Source: Thiotrichaceae bacterium (GTDB lineage Bacteria; Pseudomonadota; Gammaproteobacteria; Beggiatoales; Beggiatoaceae). From it: a stretch of 64,000 nt of DNA. Positions 33,995 to 45,900 of this stretch are shown one piece after another (within the stretch, counting starts at the first letter, position 1; every line of letters begins with the position of its first letter). Where the stretch lies: assembly GCA_011391085.1 (NCBI GenBank), contig JAABRD010000007.1, positions 1 through 64,000 on the forward strand, read 5' to 3'. The position numbers and the translations under genes were made by a program. The notes beneath the pieces were generated by a model. That model was not told the origin of the DNA. It ran no database searches and saw only the letters and a list, made by a program, of their open reading frames with translations.

Positions 33995-36900
33995 ATGTTA
34001 CTCTCACCGCCCTGCTGACGGAATTACAAAACTTAGGGGTCAAACTGTGGGTCGAAGCCGACCAATTACGCACCAAGGCACCTAAAGGGGTTATCACGCC
34101 CACCTTACGCACTCAAATTCAGACGCATAAAGCGGAACTTATCGATATCCTCCGACAAGCCCAACGCGAAACCACGTCGTCACCGGCCATTCCACTGGCA
34201 CCGCGAACGGGCCAATTGCCACTCTCCTTTGCCCAACAACGGTTATGGTTCTTAGAACAAATGGGGGCTGGGGCCGCTTACAACGTCTTCTCCGCCTTGC
34301 AACTGACCGGCGAATTAAATGTGGCCGCCTTACAAGCCACATTGCATGAAATTGTACAACGCCATGAAAGTTTGCGTACCACTTTTGCAGAAGCAGAAGG
34401 AGAAGTCTATCAACTCATTCACCCTGACGCAACGTTAGACCTGCCCTTGGTGGATTTGCGTCACCTTGCCCCATCTGAACAAACAGCAGAAGTGAAACGA
34501 TTGGCCTTAACGGAAGCCCAAAAGACTTTTGATTTGACTCGTGATCTGATGATACGGGCGACCCTCTTACAACTACAGGCGACTCCTGCTACCTATGTTC
34601 TCTTGTTAACCATGCACCATATTGCAGTGGATGGTTGGTCAATTAATGTTTTGGTGCATGAACTGACTTCCATCTACCCTGCTTTCTGCCAGGGACAACC
34701 CTGCCCATTGCCTCCTCTACCCATTCAATATGCCGATTTTGCGATTTGGCAACGGCACTGGTTACAAGGGGAAGAATTAGCCACTCAGTTACGCTATTGG
34801 AAAACCCAATTGGCGGGTGCCCCTGAATTACTCTCCTTGCCTACGGACCGGCCGCGTCCACCGACCCAAACCTATGAAGCTGACGTGTGCCGCGTTCAAA
34901 TTTCAGCAGAGGACACGCAAGCGTTACAGGAACTCACTCGCCAAGCCGATGCGACATTGTTTATGACCTTGTTAGCGGCTTTCCAAGTATTACTGTCGCG
35001 CTACAGTGGCCAACCTGACGTGGTAGTCGGTTCCCCCATTGCCAACCGCAATCGCCAGGAAATTGAACCCATGATTGGCTTCTTTGTGAACAACTTGGCC
35101 TTGCGGGCGAATCTGGCTGACAATCCCAGTTTTCTCGACCACTTGGCACGAGTGCGGCACACCATGCAGGAGGCTTACACGCATCAAGATTTACCATTTG
35201 AACAATTAGTGGAAGAGTTACAACCGACTCGAACCTTGAATTACAACCCAATTTCGCAAGTGGTGTTGGCCTTACAAAGTGCCTTTATCGAACGTTTGGA
35301 ATTGCCCGGCCTCCAAATTGCCCGACCTTTGGATTTCTTCTACACCTCAAAAGTACGCATGGACATCGAAGTCCATCTCTGGGAACGCAATAGTGGCGTG
35401 GATGGCGTTTGGCTATATAATACCAATTTATTTGATGCCACCACGATGGAACGAATGAGTCGCCACTTTCAGACCTTGTTAAAAGGAATCCTAGCGAATC
35501 CCCATCAAAAAGTTGCCCAACTGCCTCTCTTAACCGAAGAGGAACGCCATCAACTGCTGGTAGAATGGAATGATACCGCCACCCCCTATCCCCAAGACAA
35601 GTGCATTCACCAGTTATTTGAAGAACAAGTGACCCGTACTCCTGACCTGGTTGCAGTCGTCTTTGAAGGTCAGTTACTAACCTATCAAGACTTAAATCAA
35701 CGCGCCACTCACCTGGCTTCTTATTTGCAAACACTAGGCGTCGGCCCAGACATCTTAGTCGGTCTATGCGTAGAACGTTCCTTAGACCTCGTCATTGGCC
35801 TCTTAGGCATTTTAAAAGCCGGTGGCGCCTACGTTCCCCTGGACCCCGGCTATCCCAAAGAACGATTAGCTTACATGCTAACCGATGCCCAACTGCCGAT
35901 TATCCTCACCCAAACCCATTTACTTGGCACCGTTGGACTAGAAGCGTTAGCCGGAGAATTGTGCAAAATAACCTGCATGGAAGAGTTAACCAAACTGAAG
36001 AGTGACACTTCACTCTCCACTCTCCACTCTCCGCTGTCCACCAACCTGGCCTACGTCATCTACACCTCCGGTTCCACTGGCCACCCGAAAGGTGCCCTCA
36101 TTCAACATCAAGGCTTATGCAACCTAGCACAAGCCCAAATTCGGGCCTTTGGCGTTCAACCAGGTCATCGAGTCTTACAATTTGCCTCACTCAATTTTGA
36201 TGCCTCCATTTCGGAAGTTGTGATGACCCTGTTAGCTGGCGCCACCTTATATTTAGCTAAAAAGGAGGACCTGTTACCTGGTGTAGAATTAAGTCGTTTC
36301 CTCACCAAACACGCCATCACGCATATCACCTTAGTGCCTTCCGCATTAGCGGTCTTATCGCCTGAAGAGTTAACCAGTTTAAGCACCCTTATCGTGGCCG
36401 GTGAACCTTGTCCCCTGGAATTAATGAAACGTTGGCGAGACGGACGACATTTTCTCAATGCCTATGGACCCACCGAAACGACGGTTTGCGCCACCATTAT
36501 GAATTGTGACGCACTCTCTTCAATCCTACCTTCTCCCCCCATCGGCCGGCCGATAGACAATACCCAAGTTTATATTTTAGACCAATGGATGCAACCGGTA
36601 CCAATCGGCGTCACGGGCGAGTTATATGTAGGTGGCGTGGGGTTGGCACGAGGATATTTGAATCAACCAGAATTGACTGTAACCAAGTTTATTCCCAATC
36701 TATTTGGGGAGGGACGCTTGTACAAAACGGGTGATTTAGGACGCTGGTTGCCCGACGGGAATATCGAATTTTTAGGACGTGTGGACCATCAAGTAAAACT
36801 CCGTGGCTTTCGGATTGAGTTGGGTGAAATTGAAGCCACCTTAACCTCTTATCCCGCGGTGCAAGATGCCGTCGTCATGCTTCGTGAAGACCAGCAGGGA

Positions 36901-39900
36901 GACCCGCGCTTAACTGCCTACTTGACACCAAAGACCAGTGACACAGCGACGCAAAGCGAACATGTCCAACAGTGGCAAAATTTATATGAGGACACTTATG
37001 GACAAGTCGCCACGGACGTGGATTTGAATTTCAATATTGGTGGTTGGAATAGTAGTTACACGGGAGAACCGATTCCTGCGGTAGAAATGGCCGAATGGGT
37101 AGAAAATACCGTGGCAGAATTGCGGGCGTTATCTGCTTCACAGATTTTAGAAATGGGTTGCGGTTCTGGACTACTGTTAGGACGCCTGGCCCCTCATTGT
37201 GAGAGTTACTGGGGCGCCGATTATTCCCAACACGCCTTGACTCAAGTGCAACGCTTGACCCAAACTGCGGGACTCCAGAACGTCACGTTACGGCAACGGT
37301 TAGCTGATGATTTTACCGGGATTCCTTCTCAAACTTTTGATTTGGTCATCGTCAACTCCGTGGTGCAATATTTTCCCAGTCTGGACTACTTACTACGGGT
37401 CATTGAAGGGGCGGTGCAAGCACTCCAGCCGGGCGGAATTATCTATTTGGGGGACATTCGAAATTTCACGTTACTGTCTGCCTATCATGCTTCCGTGCAA
37501 CTCTATCGTGCCTCAGACGAGGTGACCCAGGCTGAATTGGCGGCCCGTGTGCAACAGCGTATGTTGGATGAGGAGGAATTACTGATTGCCCCCGCGTTTT
37601 TTTATACGCTACCACAACGTTTTCCTCAAATCCAGAAAGTCGAAGTGCGGTTGAAACGGGGACATTATCAGAATGAATTGACGCGCTTCCGTTATCAGGT
37701 GTTGTTGCATCTGGGCGCCGCTAATACTAACACTTCCTCAAATAAAGAGGAGACTAAGGACTGGCAGTCCTGCATACCCAGCGATAGCTTTGACTGGCAA
37801 CGAGAAGACTGGACTCTTCCCAAACTCCGTTCCCACTTACTTGCTAACTCCACAGAGTTAGACAAACGAATCCTAGTTCTACGCAACGTCCCCAATGCCC
37901 GGGTTCAACAGGAAATTCAAACGCTGGCTTGGTTAGGTGAAACCTCTGCACAACCAGTCGCTGACTTACGTCAAAGGTTGACCACTCAACCCAGTGGAAC
38001 TGACCCAGAAACTCTTTGGGCGTTGGGTGAAGAACTGTCTTATGCAGTCCATATCACCTGGTCAGAAAACGAATCAGGGGAGATGGATGTGTATTTTTAC
38101 AAAGGTGAACATGTTCTGGAGTCCACATCGAAAGACGTGGCCAGGCTACAGTTGACCGCCTCTGCCAACAACCCATTGTTAGGCAAATGGCACCGGCGCG
38201 TGGTGTCCCAATTGCGCGAATTTCTCCAGTCTAAATTGCCAGATTACATGATACCTTCCGCCTGGGTGACGTTAGATGCGTTGCCTCTGTTGCCCAATGG
38301 CAAGGTCAATCGTAACGCGTTGCCAGCACCGGCCACCTTGCAGAGAAGTACCAACCAACAAATGGTACAGCCGCGCTCGGCCACGGAAGAGACAATGGCC
38401 AAAATTTGGCGAGAAGTGTTGGGAGTGACGCGGATTGGTATTCATGACAATTTCTTTGAACTTGGTGGCCATTCTCTCTTAGCTACCCAGGTCACATCGC
38501 GGTTACGCAATGCGTTTGGAATCGAGGTGAGTGTGCGCCAACTGTTTGAAACGCCAACCTTGGCGACCTTAAGTCAGGTCGTTGATGCCACTCATACCAC
38601 TGGCAATTTGAGTCTGCCTCCCCCGATGCGCCCGCGTCCCAAACCTGACAAATTGGATTCCAACTTTGTGGAAGAAGAAAAACAGCCTTTATCTTTTGCC
38701 CAACAACGGCTTTGGTTTATCAATCAACTCGAAGGACCTAATCCCGTTTACAACATCCCGGTGGCATTGCGGTTAACCGGTCATTTGGACGTGGTGGCAT
38801 TAGAAGTGTCGTTCAATCAGATTGTCGAAAGACATGAAGTGTTACGCACATCTTTTCCATCCCAAGAGGGCGTGGCCCGGCAACGCATTGCGCCGATGTT
38901 AACAGTGACCTTGCCAGTGATTGAAGTGTCTTCCGCTGAATTACAGGAACAATTGGTGACAGAGGCTTGGCAACCGTTTGATTTAGCTTCGGGACCTTTG
39001 TTACGAATCAAGTTGTATCGCCTCACCGAGACGGAACATGTTTTATTACTCAACCTCCATCATATCATTGCCGATGGCTGGTCAATGGGGGTCTTGTTCA
39101 CCGAATGGAATGCCCTCTATTCCGCCTTCCTCAAAGGGGCACCGTCCCCCTTGCCACCACTTACGATTCAATATGCGGATTTTGCATTGTGGCAAAGAGA
39201 ATGGTTACAAGGGGAGATGTTAACACGTCTCCTGGCTTATTGGCAACAACAGTTGGCACACATTTCCACTTTACTCAATTTACCGACGGACCATCCGCGT
39301 CCACCGGTGCAATCTCTCCGCGGGGACAGTTTGACTTTTGAATTTGCCCCTGAGTTGACCACTGCGCTGATTCAATTCAGTCGTACCCAGGGGGTCAGTT
39401 TGTTTATGACCCTCTACGCCGGGTTTGCGGTGCTACTCTCTCGTTACGGTGGACAAGAGGATATTGTGATAGGCGTACCCATTGCCAATCGTCAATATCG
39501 AGAAATTGAATCTCTAATTGGTTTTTTTGTCAACACCTTAGCTTTACGGGCCGACTTAACGGGCAATCCGAGTGTCCTCGAATTGCTAACACGAGTGCGG
39601 CAGATGACGTTAGATAGTTACAAACATCAAGATATTCCTTTTGAACAACTGGTCAACGAGTTGAAAATTGAACGGAGTCTGAGTCATCATCCCCTGTTTC
39701 AAGTGATGTTGACCTTAAATAATGCCGTTGGCACAGAATATTGGCAATTGGCAGATTTAATGGTCACCGAAGTGGCGTTGGATAGCCACAATGCTAGATT
39801 TGATTTACTTATCGCCTTGGAAGAAAAAACGGCCCGTCAACTCTCAGGAATAGTGGAATACAACCGCGACCTGTTTGAACCAGCCACCATAGCGCGTTTG

Positions 39901-42900
39901 CTAGGTCACTTCCAAACCTTATTGACCAGTATCGTAGCCAATCCCAACCAGCCGATACAACAGTTACCGTTATTGACAGCGGCGGAACGTCTCCAACTTT
40001 TGGAGGAATGGAATGACACTGCCATTCGACATCCAACTGAACAGAATGAGAAACTGAGTTTCTTCGGGGCAGAGAAGTGCGTCCATCAACTCTTTGAAGA
40101 ACAAGCAGAACGTACCCCAGACCGGGTAGCCGTGATATTTGAAGAGAAGTCTTTGACCTATCGAGAACTGAATCAACGTGCTAACCAACTTGCTTACTAC
40201 TTACACACTTTGCAAGTAGGTCCTGACGTGTTGGTAGGAATTTGTGCAGAACGTTCCTTCGACTTGGTCATCGGCATCCTGGGGATTCTTAAAGCTGGCG
40301 GTGCCTACGTGCCCCTCGACCCCAACTATCCCAAAGAACGTCTGGAGTTCATGGTAACGGATGCCCAAATGCCAGTTCTGTTAACGCAAGCACACCTGCG
40401 GTCCCGTCTTCCCCAAACGGCTGCCCATATAGTGTGCTTAAATGAACTAACTTTGTTCGAACCCCAGAAACTCAGTTTCTTGAAGAAACTGAGTTTCTCC
40501 TCTCAAAATTTGGCTTACGTTATCTATACCTCTGGTTCGACGGGACATCCCAAAGGGGTTATGATGCCTCATCAAGCCTTGTACAATCTGATTGCCTGGC
40601 AACTCGAACACACCACCGTTGCGCCTGATAGTCACACGTTGCAATTTGCCCCTATCAGTTTTGACGTGTCCTTCCAAGAAATTTTTTCCACTTGCACCAC
40701 AGGAGGGACGTTGGTGTTAATTTCTGAAGACCGCCGACGCGATATGGAAGCCTTGTTACGTCTGCTGATAGACCAACGTATTCAGAGACTCTATCTCCCC
40801 TTTGTGGCCTTGCAAAGTTTGGCCGAAGTGGCAGTCGACAGTCGCACTCTACCTACCAGTTTGAAAGAAGTGATTACGGCGGGTGAACAACTCCAAATCA
40901 CGCCTGCTATCACTCGTTTTTTTCAGCAAACAGGGGCGACTTTGCACAACCATTATGGACCCTCCGAAACCCACGTAGTGACGGCTTATACGTTATCGAA
41001 AGCGGTGGCTGATTGGCCCACTTTGCCACCCATTGGTCGTCCGATAGCCAATGTCAAACTCTACATCCTGGATTCCCACTTACAACCGACTCCTATCGGC
41101 ATTCCAGGTGAGTTATATCTCGGTGGTGTGTGTTTAGCCCGCGGATACTTGAATCGACCAGAATTGACAGCCGAGAAATTTATTGACAATCCGTATGGTG
41201 AAGCGCGTTTGTACAAAACGGGTGACTTGACTAGATGGTTGCCAGATGGCAATATCGAATTTCTTGGACGCATTGACCAACAAGTGAAAATTCGTGGATT
41301 TCGTATTGAACTCGGTGAAATCGAAACGGTCCTCAGTCAACATCCCGCCGTCCAGGAAGTGGTGGTTCTGGTGCATACCGATGACCGTGGCGAAAAACGA
41401 CTCCATGCCTATCTCACACGTCGCGCCGGTGAGGTTGGACTAGAGGCTTCAGCCGGTGAGGTTGGACTAGAGGCTTCAGCCGGAGACCTACGGTCTTACC
41501 TCGCCCAAAAACTCCCCGATTACATGATACCCGCTACCTTCCTAGTCCTAGAACGTCTCCCCCAGACCCCCAGTGGCAAGATAGACCGGCGGGCTTTATC
41601 GGAACTGGGATTGACGCAAGTCACGCAAACGCCTTCCGATACCTTACCCTTGCAAACGCCCACAGAGGAGATAGTGGCAGCCATTTGGGCGGAAGTGTTA
41701 AAATTGGACAAGATCGGACGTGACGACAACTTCTTTGATTTAGGTGGCCATTCTTTATTGGCCACGCAAGTCACGTCACGACTACGGAAGGCGTTTGGTT
41801 TGGAGGTGACCGTGCGGCAATTATTTGAATATCCAGTTCTCTCGCAACTGGCTATGATGCTATCTAGCACCGCAGCGCAAGGCGAGTTACCGATGCCGCC
41901 ACCGTTGCAACCGCATCCAGAATGGGTGGCAAATGAGGCGAAGATACCGTTATCGTTTGCCCAACAACGCTTCTGGTTCTTAGACCAATTGGAAGGACCT
42001 AGCCCGACTTATAATTTCCCGATTCCACGCCGTTTGAGTGGCCCGTTACAAGTGGGTGCCTTGGAAGCCAGTCTTAACGAAATCGTGCAACGGCATGATA
42101 TTTTACGCACGACTTTCCCGGCTGATGACGGGATAGCTTACCAGCGGGTGGCGCCCGCGGTGCCGTTCACGGTGCCGATTATTACGACCACCGAAACGGA
42201 ATTACCTGGCTTGTTAGTGGAGGAGGCTTGGCAACCGTTTGATTTGGCGACGGGACCCTTGTTACGAATCAAATTGTATCGGTTAACTGAGACCGAACAG
42301 GTCTTGTTCATCAACTGCCATCATATCATTGCAGACGGGTGGTCAGTGGCAGTTTTATTCAAAGAATTGGACTTGTTATACACCGCCACCCTCAAGGGTG
42401 AACCCTCACCATTGCCACCGTTGGCCGTGCAATATACGGACTTTGCAATCTGGCAACGGCATTGGTTGCAAGGAGAAGTGTTGGCGCGACAACTGGCTTA
42501 CTGGCAACGTCAATTGGCAGGTGCCCCTACGTTATTGAACTTGCCTACCGACCATCTGCGCCCGCCCGTTCAAACCTTCAATGGTCGGTATCAATGTTTT
42601 GAATTGACACCTGAATTAACCGCGGAGTTGAAGGCGTTGAGTCGGCAACAAGAAGTCAGTTTGTTCATGCTACTGTATGCCGCTTTTGCGGTGTTATTGT
42701 CTCGTTATAGTGGTCAAGAAGACCTGGTAATCGGTTCCACGATTGCCAACCGTCATTATCGTGAAATTGAACCTCTCCTGGGTCTGTTCGTCAACACTCT
42801 CGCCCTGCGGGCCAATCTGTCGGGTCGCCCCAGTTTTATTGAGTTGTTGGGACGAGTGCGACAACTGACGTTGGATAGCCATTCTCATCAGGATATTCCC

Positions 42901-45900
42901 TTTGAACAGTTAGTAGGCGAGTTACAAATCGAACGCAGTTTGAGTCACACGCCGCTGTTTCAGGTGATGATCACGTTGAACAATACCTCCTCTGAAACGC
43001 CGCAATTAGGGGATTTAGAACTCGCCTGGATGGACTTTGAAAGTGTGATTTCCGCCTTTGATTTAACCCTGTCACTGGCTGAATCCGACGGCATTTTATT
43101 GGGAGGGTTGGAATATAATATCGATTTATTTGAACCGACCACAATCCATCGAATGATTGGTCATTTTCAAACGTTGTTACGGGGTATCGTGGCCAACCCA
43201 ACCCAGTTGATAACCCAATTGCCATTGTTGACAGAGGAGGAACAACAACTCATTTTAGTGAAGTGGAATGACCCAGGCGTGTCTCCTCCTTCAGACGTAT
43301 GTCTTCCCCACAGATTTGAGGCACAGGTAGAACAGTCGCCCAATCAAGTGGCCCTGCTATGGGAAGGACCGCAGATGACCTATTGGGAATTAAATCAACG
43401 GGCGAATCAGGTGGCGGCCCACTTACAAACGTTGGGCGTCGGGCCCGACGTTCCCGTGGGTGTTTGCACTGGTCGTTCACCAGAGATGATTATTGGCTTG
43501 TTGGCGGTGTTAAAAGCAGGTGGAGTGTATGTGCCATTAGACCCGGAATTGCCGGCAGAACGGTTGACGTTTATGTTGAGTGATGCGGGAGTGCAAGTGT
43601 TATTGACTTCGTTCACCCATTTGAAGGTGGGTACCAATCTGAAAATTTGTACCCTGCCACCGGCTGAAGCCTCTAGTCCCGGGGTTGGAGAACCGGGACT
43701 AGAGGCTTTAGCCGGAGGGCGAGGCACGTCATTGGCCTACATCATTTACACATCGGGGACCACTGGATTGCCGAAAGGAGTGATGATAACGCATGACTCC
43801 CTTTCCAATCATATCAACACCATGGTCACCAAATATCAAATCACTCCCGCTGACCGAGTCCTCCAATTTGCGTCCATCAGTTTTGATACTGCTTTGGAAC
43901 AGATTTTCACGGCGTTACTAGGTGGTGCCACGCTGGTGTTACGGGGCGATAACCTCTGGTCCATTGACGAGTTCAATGAGACGGTGTTGAAAACAGGTTT
44001 GACGGTGGCAGACTTGCCACCAGCGTATTTACACGAGTTGTTAGAACATTGGTTGGGGCAACCGCCAACGTTTTTAAATGGACAACTACGCCTGATGATT
44101 GTGGGTGGGGAGAAAATTTCTTTGGATACTCTGAAACGGTGGCAATCACTATCCACTATCCACTATCCACTATCCACTATCCACTATCCGTTATCCACTC
44201 TCTTGCTAAATGCGTATGGTCCCACCGAAACGACCATCACGGCCACGCTATTTGACCTGACTTCTTATCAAAGTCACGATTTACATTTAAATATTCCCAT
44301 TGGGCCACCGTTACCAGGTCACCTGGTGTATATTCTTGACCCCGACTTGCAACCCGTGCCGATGGGCGTGGCGGGAGAACTACATATTGGGGGCGCAAAT
44401 GTGGCGCGTGGGTATCTCAACCGTCCGGAATTGACGGCGGAAAAATTTATTCCGAATCCGTTTGGGGAAGGACGCTTGTATAAGACGGGTGACTTGGTAC
44501 GTTGGCAACCAGATGGCAATATTGAATTTTTAGGACGTTTAGACCATCAGGTGAAAATTCGTGGATTCCGCATTGAGTTAGGAGAAGTGGAAACCGTGTT
44601 AAGTACCCATCCAGAGGTGCAAGAAACGGTGGTTATTGCCCGGCCCGACCACCGTGGCCAGCCGCGTCTGATAGCTTATTTGACTCTCCTCGCCGAGACG
44701 CTAAGTGCCTCCGCAACCTCTAGCTTCTGGAGTGCGGAACTCCGAACTTATCTCATTGACCGGTTGCCACTCTACATGGTGCCTGCCGCGTTTGTGATAT
44801 TAGACCGCTTCCCGTCGACCACCAGTGGCAAATTAGACCGGGAAGCCTTACCTGAACCGAATCTGGAGAGGTTAGCCAGAACCTCTGAATTTGTGCCACC
44901 ACGCACGCCCCTGGAGAAACAGTTGGCAACGGTGTGGAAGGCAGTATTAGGAGTGACCCAAGTGGGTTGTCAAGATGACTTCTTTGAACTGGGGGGCAAT
45001 TCCTTGTTGGCATTACAATTGATTGCTAAACTGTCCACTACCCTGAATCGACAGTTATCCGTCAAGTTCTTATTTTTATGTCCAACCATTGCGCAACAAG
45101 TGATTGAGTTAACCGCGGCCCATCACTCGTCTTTGGTTCAGGGAGAGGAGGCCAAGAAGCTGAGTTTCTCCAAGAAGCTGAGTTTCTCCGCGGAGACGCA
45201 TTTGCCACTGACGATTACCGTCAAAGATTTATTGCCTTACTCGCGGGATTCTGTGGCGACGTCCAAGAATATCTTATTGACTGGCGCCACCGGTTTTTTG
45301 GGAATTTATTTGTTGCAGGAGTTGTTAACTTCTACCACGGCTACTATCTATTGTCTGGTACGGGCCTCGGGTGAGGTGGAGGGCTTCCAGCGTCTGGAAA
45401 GTAAAATGCGGGAATGTCAGATTTGGCAGGAGGCTTATCGGCAACGAATCATCGCAGTCTTGGGAGATTTAGCGCGTCCTCTATTGGGAATCAGTGAGAC
45501 CGTCTATGACACTTTGGCACAACAAGTTGACGTTATTTATCACAATGGTGCGATGGTGAATTACTTGTCCACCTACTCTCAACTCAAAGCGGCCAACGTG
45601 TCAAGTATGCAGGAAGTGTTGACTTTAGCGACGCGCCACCGCGTGAAGGCAGTGCATTACATTTCAACGCTGGGCGTATTAACTGCCGATGTTGGCGGTC
45701 ATCCTGTGGTATTTCATGAAAATGACGAGTTGATAACGATTCCAGACGGTGGCTATAATCAAAGCAAATGGGTGGCCGAAAAACTGCTGGCAGTGGCCCG
45801 TGACCGCGGTATTCCAGTATCGATTTATCGATTAGGAATCGTGGGCGGACATAGTGAGACTGGCATTTGGAATGAGAAGGACTTCCGTTGCCTCTTGATT

